Part shown: piece by piece, positions 1 to 6,277 of the stretch | Layout of the letters: every line of letters begins with the position of its first letter | Position numbering within the stretch: position 1 is the stretch's first letter | Assembly (NCBI GenBank): GCA_030727885.1 | Contig: JANRAT010000092.1 | Location: 1 to 7,778 of the forward strand | DNA: 7,778 bases | Direction of reading: 5' to 3' | DNA from: Rhodospirillales bacterium | GTDB lineage: Bacteria; Pseudomonadota; Alphaproteobacteria; Rhodospirillales; Casp-alpha2 | The notes under the pieces: model-generated | The model's input: only the letters and a program-made list of their open reading frames with translations | Database searches by the model: none | What the model was told of the DNA's origin: nothing | Position numbers and translations under genes: made by a program

Positions 1-1136
1 TGTAACACGAGGCCTGCAACCGTTGCAGCTTCTTCATCGGGCAGATCCCAATCAAGCTCGCGATTGATATCCCTTAGCGTCACAGAACCGTCGACCAGAT
101 AACTGCCATCGCCCTGCGCAGTAACACCGATGACCGAAATGTCATGTTCATCGTCAATGTCTCCGACGATTTCTTCAATAATATCTTCAAGTGTAACGAC
201 CCCCATATTGGAGCCGTATTCATCGATAACCAGGGCGAAATGTTCGCGGCGGTCACGGAAAGCCTGCAACTGATCCAGCAAAAGGGTCTGCTCGGGGATA
301 AACCAGGGCGATGTGCTGATGCTCAACACGTCGACGCCCTTGGCATCACCGCCAAGTCGCATCAACTCTCTCAACAGCGCTTTGGCGTGCAGAATACCGA
401 TGATGTTTTCTGGATCTTTTTTCCAGAGTGGAATTCGCGTGTAAGGGCTTTCAAGGACCTGACGGACGATCTCCTCGGATGGCAAATCCGCATCAATGGC
501 GACGACGTTGCGCCGGTGCGTCATAATTTCTTCAACCTGCACTTCAGTCAGATCCAGGACCGAGCGCAACATGTCGCGTTCTTGCTTGACGGACGGCTCA
601 TCACCGTCATGCAATTCGATGGCACCTCGGAGTTCTTCTTCAGCGGCTTCCCGGCTTTCGTCGGCGCTGTTGCCGGCGCCCATCAATATCAGCATGCGGC
701 GAACCACCGCGTTGATGGTCAGGGTAATTGGTGCGAATACGAAAATGAATGGTTTGATGATCGGAGCTACGAACAACGCCATAGTGTTGGCATTTCTAAT
801 GGCGTACGTCTTCGGCAGAATTTCAGAAAAAATCAGGATCAGAAAAGTCATGACGACGGTGGCATAGACGACGCCATGATCGCCAAAAAGACGGATCAGC
901 AGACTTGTCGCTAGTGATGATGCCAGAATGTTGACCAGATTATTGCCGAGCAAAATTGCACCGATCAGACGCTCCTTGTCTTCATGCAGCGCATTGACGG
1001 TGATGGCACGCTGATCACCGTTTTGCTCCATCTGGTGCATCACATGCTTGGAGACGGCGGTCAGCGCCGTCTCAGCACCTGAGAAAAAGCCTGATAAAAT
1101 CAGAAGCACAAATATTGATAGGCCGATTTCCAACAT
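1..1136 (-). CDS. CNNM/DUF21-CBS-CorC_HlyC membrane protein (HlyC/CorC family), 3' end missing
   Basis: Read from an ATG at 1136 with no stop before the left edge, giving 378 codons; family members are usually about 420-440 residues, so only the last part is missing. Residues 1-150 are a membrane domain of the DUF21/CNNM type with several hydrophobic segments and the family motifs FFSGAETAL (17-25), LLGNNLVN (62-69) and SEILPKTYA (104-112). A charged linker (about 157-190) leads to two CBS domains (about 195-255 and 270-325); the second carries the typical DEYGS..GVVTLEDIIEEIVGDI stretch around 305-327. The CorC_HlyC domain starts near 340. Proteins of this class are linked to Mg2+/Co2+ efflux, with CBS domains as nucleotide sensors; the old 'hemolysin' label is misleading. 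The start is backed by AGGAAGG seven bases upstream, and an upstream ATG at 1165 is out of frame. It lies 67 bases after aroB, same strand, so it is probably in the aroKB operon. The substrate is not shown by the sequence. Confidence 0.93.
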   Translation of the reverse strand, partial: MLEIGLSIFVLLILSGFFSGAETALTAVSKHVMHQMEQNGDQRAITVNALHEDKERLIGAILLGNNLVNILASSLATSLLIRLFGDHGVVYATVVMTFLILIFSEILPKTYAIRNANTMALFVAPIIKPFIFVFAPITLTINAVVRRMLILMGAGNSADESREAAEEELRGAIELHDGDEPSVKQERDMLRSVLDLTEVQVEEIMTHRRNVVAIDADLPSEEIVRQVLESPYTRIPLWKKDPENIIGILHAKALLRELMRLGGDAKGVDVLSISTSPWFIPEQTLLLDQLQAFRDRREHFALVIDEYGSNMGVVTLEDIIEEIVGDIDDEHDISVIGVTAQGDGSYLVDGSVTLRDINRELDWDLPDEEAATVAGLVL

Positions 1137-1143
1137 CGTAGAT

Positions 1144-1162
1144 CCTTCCTGAATGGAAAAGG
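1144..1162 (-). promoter_or_regulatory. Shine-Dalgarno of the CNNM/CBS gene, able to fold into a hairpin
   Basis: On the minus strand AGGAAGG (1150-1144) sits seven bases before the ATG at 1136, a strong ribosome binding site. The preceding CCTTTTCC can pair with it around the loop ATTCA (four Watson-Crick pairs plus two wobble pairs, in two alternative registers). The ribosome site is seen directly; any role of the pairing is inference. Confidence 0.45.
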
Positions 1163-1203
1163 CATGATAGGCGATTTTGCGCCACTTCGCCCGAAATTAT
1201 GAG

Positions 1204-2337
1204 CTATATCGCATCGGTGATGAAAGTATCCAGAACATCAGCAACGATTTTCGGATCGACATCGTTCGCAACGAACGAATTGCCGATCGCCCGGGCCAGG
1301 ATAAAAGTCAATTTTCCGCCCTGGGTTTTCTTGTCCCGGCCCATATGTTCCAGCAGCGCCTCGGACGTCCAGTTTTTACCCGCCAGCCCCTTCAGGTCTG
1401 TCGGCAAACCGACCTCGATCAGGTGCGCCCGCAAAGTGTCACGTTCTGTTTCGCTGGTCATTGCCAGGCGGACAGACAATTCAAGCGCCATAACCATGCC
1501 GATCGCGACGGCTTCACCGTGCTTCAGTTTATCTTCAAAGCCGATCTGCGCTTCAATGGCATGGCCAAAGGTGTGCCCGAGGTTCAACAAGGCCCTTAGT
1601 CCGGCTTCACGTTCATCAGCAGCGACGATTTTCGCCTTGTTGGCGCACGAACGAAGCACCGCTTCACGCCGTGCGCCTGAATCTCCGTTTAAAACCTTCT
1701 GGCCATTGATTTGCAGCCAATCGAAAAAATTACGGTCATTGATGACGCCGTATTTAAGAACCTCGGCATAACCACAGCGTCGTTCGCGCATCGGCAGGGT
1801 ATCGAGGGTCAAGGTGTCGGCAATCACCGCACGTGGTTGATGAAAGGCCCCGATCAGGTTTTTGCCGAACCGCGTATCGACGGCGGTTTTACCACCGACC
1901 GAGCTATCGACCTGGGCCAGCAATGTCGTCGGGATTTGAATGAAATCGATGCCGCGCAGCAGAACGGCTGCGGCAAACCCTGTCAGATCACCGATTACGC
2001 CGCCGCCTAATGCTATCAGTGTTGTTTTCCTGTCGACGCCACCTTCCAGCAGGTCATCGAGAAGCTGGCCAAGCTGAGCCATGCTTTTTGTCTGTTCGCC
2101 GGGCGGCAGGATAATTTCGCGTGTTGTTATCTTCGACTTTGAAAGTGAATCCTTGAGCGGCTGAAGCCATGCTTTCGCAATGTTTGTGTCGGTTACGATG
2201 ATCACGCGAGGTGCCCGCAGAATGCCGGAAAGGATGCTGCCGGCCTGCGCGATGCCTCCTTCACCAACGTGAATATTGTAACTGCGATCCCCCATCGGGA
2301 CCTGCAGGACTTCTATGCCGTCCGTAGCGAGACTCAT
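1204..2337 (-). CDS. aroB: 3-dehydroquinate synthase
   Basis: Converts 3-deoxy-D-arabino-heptulosonate 7-phosphate to 3-dehydroquinate, the second step of the shikimate pathway, in the cytoplasm with NAD and a divalent metal. The 377-residue product has the usual family length. The NAD-binding stretch GGGVIGDLTGF is at 111-121, the substrate-binding SSVGGK with its lysine at 150, and the three expected metal ligands are present: E192 in GYAEVLKYG, H255 in LNLGHTFGHA and H273 in KHGEA. No key residue is missing. The ATG at 2337 overlaps the aroK stop as ATGA, and AAGGAA lies seven bases upstream inside the aroK end, which fixes the start and points to translational coupling. TAG stop at 1206-1204. 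Confidence 0.98.
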   Translation of the reverse strand: MSLATDGIEVLQVPMGDRSYNIHVGEGGIAQAGSILSGILRAPRVIIVTDTNIAKAWLQPLKDSLSKSKITTREIILPPGEQTKSMAQLGQLLDDLLEGGVDRKTTLIALGGGVIGDLTGFAAAVLLRGIDFIQIPTTLLAQVDSSVGGKTAVDTRFGKNLIGAFHQPRAVIADTLTLDTLPMRERRCGYAEVLKYGVINDRNFFDWLQINGQKVLNGDSGARREAVLRSCANKAKIVAADEREAGLRALLNLGHTFGHAIEAQIGFEDKLKHGEAVAIGMVMALELSVRLAMTSETERDTLRAHLIEVGLPTDLKGLAGKNWTSEALLEHMGRDKKTQGGKLTFILARAIGNSFVANDVDPKIVADVLDTFITDAI

Positions 2338-2915
2338 GACTTGGTTCCTTGCTGGGCGTTTCGCTTGAGGGCAAGAATGGCTTTCTGCAAGGTCATTTCA
2401 AGCCCTTCATTCCCCGAGTCGATGGTGATATCGGCTTCTGCGTAGATCGGGTAACGCTGCTCAGCAAGGTTCTTCAATGTTGTCAGCGGATCTTCGTTAT
2501 TCAGCAATGGACGGGTTTTCGAGCGCTTGGTGCGCTGAAAAAGAACCTCTGGATCGGCGCGTAGCCACAACGAGATGGCATTTTTCTTGACCGCCCAACG
2601 CGTTTCCGGATCAATGAACGCACCGCCACCTGTGGCAATGATGCTGGGTCCAGAAAGCAAAAGTCGCTGGATGACACGCCGTTCGCAATCCCTGAAGGCC
2701 GGTTCACCGTAAACTTCGAATATATCGCGGACCTCGCAGCCTGCAGCGGTTTCGACTTCACTGTCGGAATCCATGAATGGCAGTCCGAACGATTCGGCTA
2801 AACCGCGACCAACACATGATTTTCCGGCACCCATCAGACCGACAAGCACAATCGGGCGATCCAACTTGATTGGATCGTCTGCGGTCTCGGAAGCGTTGGT
2901 GGGCGCTATGGCCAT
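2334..2915 (-). CDS. aroK: shikimate kinase
   Basis: Phosphorylates the 3-hydroxyl of shikimate with ATP, step five of the shikimate pathway, in the cytoplasm. Read from the ATG at 2915 it has 193 residues, slightly longer than typical (about 170-180) because of a polar N-terminal lead of about 20 residues. Walker A GLMGAGKS is at 26-33; the shikimate-contacting residues are D51 in FMDSD, R75 in FRDCE and the GGG at 96-98; the lid arginine is R135 in TRPLL and a further substrate-binding arginine is R154 in AEQR. The start is uncertain: an in-frame GTG at 2927 would add four residues, and neither start has a clear Shine-Dalgarno. It is the first gene of the minus-strand block and its stop overlaps aroB by four bases. 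Named aroK by its pairing with aroB; aroL-type enzymes share the same fold. Confidence 0.95.
   Translation of the reverse strand: MAIAPTNASETADDPIKLDRPIVLVGLMGAGKSCVGRGLAESFGLPFMDSDSEVETAAGCEVRDIFEVYGEPAFRDCERRVIQRLLLSGPSIIATGGGAFIDPETRWAVKKNAISLWLRADPEVLFQRTKRSKTRPLLNNEDPLTTLKNLAEQRYPIYAEADITIDSGNEGLEMTLQKAILALKRNAQQGTKS
2857..2877 (-). repeat. 8-bp perfect inverted repeat early in aroK
   Basis: CGATCCAA and TTGGATCG flank a five-base centre. In the mRNA the stem falls at about codons 13-20 of aroK, in the poorly conserved lead before the Walker A motif. By length alone, about one such repeat is expected by chance in a window this size, so function is not claimed. Confidence 0.4.
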
Positions 2916-3052
2916 GTTTTTAATCACTTTTCTAACAACATACTCGACGGCGGTTGTTTCTCGGTTGGCTGAGGCCGTTGAAAGGGCTCCATCGTGCCGA
3001 TAGACTGACGCGGCTTCGACAAAAATTTGCCACAGTCACGAGCGAGCATCAA

Positions 3053-3079
3053 TTGCAGTGTCGTTCGATAATATATAGT
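3053..3079 (+). promoter_or_regulatory. weak candidate promoter for the small gene-xerD operon
   Basis: TTGCAG (3053-3058), a 15-base spacer and TATAGT (3074-3079). The spacer is shorter than the usual 17, and neither box is perfect. It is the best pair I can see on the plus strand upstream of the start at 3136; the overlapping GATAAT could serve as an alternative -10 but has no -35 at the right distance. Confidence 0.25.
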
Positions 3080-3088
3080 CAGTTTTCA

Positions 3089-3110
3089 ATCCGGTTACAT
3101 GACACCGGAT
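3089..3110. repeat. 7-bp inverted repeat in the leader of the operon
   Basis: ATCCGGT and ACCGGAT are perfect complements around an eight-base centre, TACATGAC, located 26 bases before the start codon of the small gene and after the candidate promoter. It could be an operator or a leader stem-loop, or chance. Confidence 0.35.
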
Positions 3111-3135
3111 CAATGCAAATGGATAACAGGATTTT

Positions 3136-3276
3136 ATGGGTAAGATAACGGTTGTAGTTTTAGTTTTGTTGTTACTGGGTGCCGGTGGCGGTGCGGTGTT
3201 TCTGGCAACTTGGGAAATTCCTGCGCCAATAAGCAACGTCGAAAAGGTGCTGCCGAATGACAAGTTCCCGCGCTGA
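3136..3276 (+). CDS. small single-span membrane protein (46 residues), unknown function
   Basis: An ATG at 3136 (in-frame TAA just upstream at 3124-3126, AGGA four bases before the start) opens a 46-codon frame ending in TGA at 3274-3276. The protein has K3, then one hydrophobic segment (about 4-25) containing a glycine cluster GAGGG at 15-19, then a short polar tail from W26 with IPAP at 28-31, VEKVLP at 35-40 and a C-terminal NDKFPR. No lipobox cysteine and no convincing signal-peptidase site, so an N-in/C-out anchored peptide is the likeliest topology. Its end overlaps the next gene by 20 bases in another frame, which indicates co-translation with the exported 651-residue protein. The composition (one clean membrane segment followed by a proline-bearing tail) and the tight spacing support a real gene. 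I do not recognise a named family. Confidence 0.72.
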   Translation: MGKITVVVLVLLLLGAGGGAVFLATWEIPAPISNVEKVLPNDKFPR

Positions 3277-5212
3277 TCTCTATGCCGGGCTTGTTGCGGC
3301 GATCTGCATTGCCATGCCTGCCGCGGCGCAAACCCCGGCGAACAGCGGTCCTGTCGATCTGACGCGACCGCCTGGTCTGCAAGGCCCGGGCAATTCGGCA
3401 GCGCCAGAATCCCAGTCACAGACCGACAATCGATCAACAGCGCCGATGCGCTTGATCCCGGCTGTGCGGAGCACGCCGGAGACGCCAAGCGATGCGACGC
3501 CCAAACTGCCATCAAACTCGCTTGGAAAAGCTGGTATCGAGGTCGATGGGCTGAGCAAAATCGATGATGAATCAGTAGGAATTCTGTCCGAGCAGGATGG
3601 CGGTTTCGGAATCAATATGTGGCGGGGTATCACGCGTGCGGATGCCGTTGCGCTTGTCAATGGCTTGCCGAAGCATCTTGAATCTGCAGCGCTGCGAGAC
3701 GTTGCGTCTCGGCTGTTGTTGAGCCGAGCCAAAGCGCCAGTTGCCGTCGGTGAAAACGCCAAAAGCCTCTTGGCGGCACGCTCCAGCGCTTTGCTGGCTA
3801 TGGGCAATGTGGAATCAACAGATCTGTTGATGACGGCGTCCCCATCTCAGGATCGCCCAATCGGATTGGATGAGGTCGACGCCAAGCTGCAAGTTCTGAA
3901 ATACAATAATGCCCATGCCTGTGGTTTGGTTCGCAATAATCGCGCGACGATTAACGATGATTTCTGGCAACGCCTTGTAATCTATTGTGATGCGCTGGAT
4001 GGGAATGCGGATCGTGTCGGTTTTGGTTTATCCCTGCTGCGTGAAACGTCCGGCGATGATCCGGCTCTGGTTTTGCTGGCAGATGCCGTCATCACGCGTA
4101 ACAAGATCATTCTGGAAAAAATCGACCGGCCGACACCGATACATCTGGCGTTAAGTCGTACCGCCAAGGTTGAACTGCCGCTAAGCGTTGCTGAAAGCAA
4201 AGATCCGTTGGTTCTGTATAGCGCAGCAATGGCACCGAATTTGAAAATCGGTGCCAGGATTGAAGCTGCAGAGCGGGCCGTGCCGATGGGCGCGCTCAAT
4301 CCTGCGGAACTGCGGCAACTGTATCAGCAGGTTACGTACACCGATGCTGATATTGGAAACGCACTGGCTCGGGCTGCAGAGGTTGGTGGGGCTGCGGCAC
4401 GTGCGCTTTTGTATCAGGCTGCGCTTAAACAGAATATTCCTTCTGCCCGCGCCGAAATCATTTCGACCGCGTTGGGTATTGCCCGCGAGGATGGTCGATA
4501 TATCGCCGCCGTCAAAGCGTTTCGTCCGCTGATCAATCGTTTGCCGCCGAGCCCTGAACTGGTCTGGTTTGCGCTAACCGGAGTTCGTGCGTTCCTGACA
4601 CTTGGCGATCCTGTCGGCACCGATCGATGGATGGCGTTACTGCGGGCGAGTGCGACAGTGATTGATGACTCAAAGCTGGCTTTGGCAAGGGTAAGGCCAT
4701 TGGCCCGTTTAATCGGGGCCGGTGACAAGTCTATACCGTTGGAAGCAGAGCTGACGGAATGGCATAAATCCCTTGGTGATCGACCGGAAGCGCCGGCGCT
4801 TCGTACAGCACTTAACGGCATGCTGTTGGCACTTGGAGAAGACGTGCCGCCCTCGGCATGGGCGGGCATTCCCAGTGGCACGGCCACCAGCCAGATGATG
4901 CCGGCACCTGATGTCTGGTTTAAATTCAGAGAAAGCATGCGGGCCCTTGGCATCCCGCAAATGACCCAGCCTATGCAGACTTTTGCCGGTGGTTCGGTGA
5001 GTGTCGCAAGCGAAAATTCCCAGATCGAAAAACAGGTGCCAATCGGGGCTGTCAAAGCTGCAATTTATGCCTTGCAGGTTATGGGTGACGGTGGACCCGG
5101 TGCACGGGGGATTTCAGTTGTTTACGAGGTCGTCGCAGCCTTCAAGGCAATGGGCTTTGAGCAGAATGCCCGGCAACTGGCCTTGGAAACCTTGCTGGCG
5201 GCAGGCCTCTGA
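3257..5212 (+). CDS. exported alpha-helical protein of unknown function (651 residues)
   Basis: The frame starts at ATG 3257, nine bases after AAGG, inside the end of the small membrane-protein gene. The N terminus looks like a Sec signal peptide: R5, a hydrophobic stretch at about 8-20, then AAAQ at 22-25 as a likely cleavage site. A proline/serine-rich, low-order linker follows (about 26-85). From about 90 onward it is Ala/Leu-rich and mostly alpha-helical, with successive helix pairs resembling an alpha-solenoid (TPR- or HEAT-like), but I cannot assign a named repeat. The segment around 93-125 (GIEVDGLS, DESVGIL, DGGFGINMWRG) is rich in glycine and acidic residues and looks like a conserved core. 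The mature part has only two cysteines, C222 and C244, which could form a disulfide in the periplasm. No catalytic motif seen. It sits between the small membrane protein and xerD, 31 bases ahead of xerD. Likely periplasmic and perhaps envelope-related; function unknown. Confidence 0.9.
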   Translation: MTSSRADLYAGLVAAICIAMPAAAQTPANSGPVDLTRPPGLQGPGNSAAPESQSQTDNRSTAPMRLIPAVRSTPETPSDATPKLPSNSLGKAGIEVDGLSKIDDESVGILSEQDGGFGINMWRGITRADAVALVNGLPKHLESAALRDVASRLLLSRAKAPVAVGENAKSLLAARSSALLAMGNVESTDLLMTASPSQDRPIGLDEVDAKLQVLKYNNAHACGLVRNNRATINDDFWQRLVIYCDALDGNADRVGFGLSLLRETSGDDPALVLLADAVITRNKIILEKIDRPTPIHLALSRTAKVELPLSVAESKDPLVLYSAAMAPNLKIGARIEAAERAVPMGALNPAELRQLYQQVTYTDADIGNALARAAEVGGAAARALLYQAALKQNIPSARAEIISTALGIAREDGRYIAAVKAFRPLINRLPPSPELVWFALTGVRAFLTLGDPVGTDRWMALLRASATVIDDSKLALARVRPLARLIGAGDKSIPLEAELTEWHKSLGDRPEAPALRTALNGMLLALGEDVPPSAWAGIPSGTATSQMMPAPDVWFKFRESMRALGIPQMTQPMQTFAGGSVSVASENSQIEKQVPIGAVKAAIYALQVMGDGGPGARGISVVYEVVAAFKAMGFEQNARQLALETLLAAGL

Positions 5213-5243
5213 TTTCCCGAATTCCACTGCAGGTCCTCAGCCT

Positions 5244-6167
5244 ATGGCCGAATTAAGCTACCCTTGGATCGATAACTTCCTGAACATGATGCGTTCAACC
5301 CGCAACGCATCAGCCAACACGCTTTCGGCTTATCGTGGGGACCTGACTGAATTCGCGCGCTTTACCGGACGGCGCCAAACCGCACCGGAACGGGCGAATG
5401 CCGAACAGGTGCGCGGATACCTTCGTGCCCTTGATGAAAAGGGCTTGGCTGCATCGACTGCGGCACGCCGCTTGTCGGCCCTGAAAAGGTTTTACCGGTT
5501 TGTCGTCGAGATGGGTTTTCGCGAGGATGATCCGACATCCAGCATGGATGGCCCCAAACTGGGGCAGCGGTTGCCAAAATATCTCAGCGAAACCGAAGTG
5601 GATCAACTGCTGGAAGCCGCCAAGCGTCGTCCCGGTGCCGATGGACTGCGTTTGCTGGTCTTGTTGGAAGTTCTTTATGCTACCGGTCTCAGGGTCAGTG
5701 AGCTTGTGACGCTGCCGCTTTCATCTTTCCTGCGCGACAGCCCGGTGCTGATCGTCAACGGGAAGGGGGGCAAGGAGCGTATGGTGCCGTTGGGTGAGCC
5801 TGCTCAGGATGCCGTGCATGATTACCTGGCTATTCGAGACAGCTTTTTACCGAAAGGCAGGGCCAAGGGGCGCGCCAACCGCTTTCTTTTTGCGTCGCGG
5901 GCGCGCGAGGGGCATTTGACACGGGCCCGTTTCGGCCAATTACTCAAGGAATTGGCGCTGGAGGCGGGCATAGACCGCAGACGTGTCTCCCCCCACGTAC
6001 TCAGGCACTCATTTGCCAGCCATTTACTGGCAAATGGCGCAGATTTGCGCGCTTTACAGCAGATGTTGGGGCATGCCGACATTTCAACGACGCAAATCTA
6101 CACCCATGTTATGGAAGAACGGCTGCGCGCATTGGTCGAGAGCAGCCACCCCCTTGCCGGATTGTAA
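5244..6167 (+). CDS. xerD: tyrosine recombinase XerD
   Basis: Site-specific recombinase that, with XerC and the FtsK translocase, resolves chromosome dimers at dif. The 307-residue product matches the family length (about 300). The N-terminal SAM-like DNA-binding domain spans about 5-92 (NTLSAYRGDL at 25-34, RRLSALKRFYRF at 75-86); the catalytic domain covers about 110-300. All six active-site residues are present: R150 in ATGLRVSEL, K174 in GKGGKER, H251 and R254 in HVLRHSFASHLL, H277 in LGHADI and the nucleophile Y286 in QIYTHV. The frame is open upstream to 5001, but that stretch overlaps the previous gene and does not resemble the family, so the ATG at 5244 is preferred; its Shine-Dalgarno (AGG at 5231) is weak, suggesting coupling to the preceding gene. 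XerD rather than XerC is inferred from the position beside aroKB; the two are similar in sequence. Confidence 0.95.
   Translation: MAELSYPWIDNFLNMMRSTRNASANTLSAYRGDLTEFARFTGRRQTAPERANAEQVRGYLRALDEKGLAASTAARRLSALKRFYRFVVEMGFREDDPTSSMDGPKLGQRLPKYLSETEVDQLLEAAKRRPGADGLRLLVLLEVLYATGLRVSELVTLPLSSFLRDSPVLIVNGKGGKERMVPLGEPAQDAVHDYLAIRDSFLPKGRAKGRANRFLFASRAREGHLTRARFGQLLKELALEAGIDRRRVSPHVLRHSFASHLLANGADLRALQQMLGHADISTTQIYTHVMEERLRALVESSHPLAGL
6010..6036. repeat. 10-bp perfect inverted repeat inside xerD
   Basis: CATTTGCCAG (6010-6019) and CTGGCAAATG (6027-6036) are exact complements around seven bases. In the mRNA the stem covers the codons for SFASHLLAN, directly after the catalytic H-x-x-R box. 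A stem this long with a short loop is expected well under once by chance in this window, although codon constraint makes the estimate rough. Confidence 0.6.
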
Positions 6168-6178
6168 TGTCGCCCACG

Positions 6179-6206
6179 TTGACATACAGGAGTCTGGACT
6201 CTATCT
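6179..6206 (+). promoter_or_regulatory. candidate secA promoter with two GANTC sites in the spacer
   Basis: A consensus TTGACA (6179-6184) is followed after exactly 17 bases by TATCTC (6202-6207); read as CTATCT (6201-6206) it resembles the CTATAT-type -10 reported in alphaproteobacteria. It lies 12 bases after the xerD stop and about 70 bases before the secA start. GAGTC (6190-6194) and GACTC (6197-6201) form a small inverted repeat between the boxes and match the CcrM methylation motif GANTC. secA may thus be expressed independently of xerD. Confidence 0.5.
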
Positions 6207-6277
6207 CTTTGGCAACCTTAACGGGCCGTCGCTAGCTCGGTCCGCCTAATTCGCGCCCTGCGCACCCGGAGCCGCAT

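Larger units (their letters stand above)
2916..3135. other. divergent intergenic region between aroK and the xerD operon
   Basis: About 220 bases between two divergent transcription units. The aroK-proximal half (2930-3020) is unremarkable, and I find no convincing -35/-10 pair for aroK. The other half has an AT-rich patch, GATAATATATAG (3067-3078), and a 7-bp inverted repeat at 3089-3110. Short reading frames crossing it look non-coding. No tRNA-like or terminator-like structure seen. Confidence 0.7.

Noticed and set aside
14..28. Palindrome CTGCAAC-C-GTTGCAG
   Set aside because: A 7-bp inverted repeat with a one-base centre inside the CNNM/CBS coding sequence. Several of this size are expected by chance, and there is no context to support a function.
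144..914. 256-codon open frame on the plus strand
   Set aside because: It is antisense to the CNNM/CBS membrane protein gene, which is intact in its frame to the window edge and has clear family motifs.
1137..1203. Terminator between aroB and the CNNM/CBS gene
   Set aside because: Only a 4-bp GGCG/CGCC stem is present, with no T-run after it on the minus strand, so read-through is more likely.
3062..3085. dif-like sequence near xerD (GATAATATATAG patch)
   Set aside because: The left half loosely recalls the XerC arm and centre of dif, but the right half lacks the TTATG-type XerD arm and there is no matching dyad. More likely an AT-rich promoter region.
2954..3148. 64-codon plus-strand frame in the intergenic region
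   Set aside because: Overlaps the start of the 46-residue gene in another frame, with no domain or hydrophobic pattern; arginine/leucine-rich random-looking product.
3036..3515. 159-codon minus-strand frame across the intergenic region
   Set aside because: Antisense to the small membrane protein and the start of the exported protein; cysteine/serine/proline-rich composition typical of shadow frames, and no ribosome site considered convincing.
5001..5243. 81-residue N-terminal extension of XerD
   Set aside because: The extension overlaps the end of the exported-protein gene in another frame, and its residues do not resemble the XerD N terminus. The ATG at 5244 gives the normal length.
6168..6277. 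Terminator or small gene between xerD and secA
   Set aside because: No GC-rich stem followed by T residues and no SecM-like leader frame with an arrest motif; only the promoter candidate is supported.
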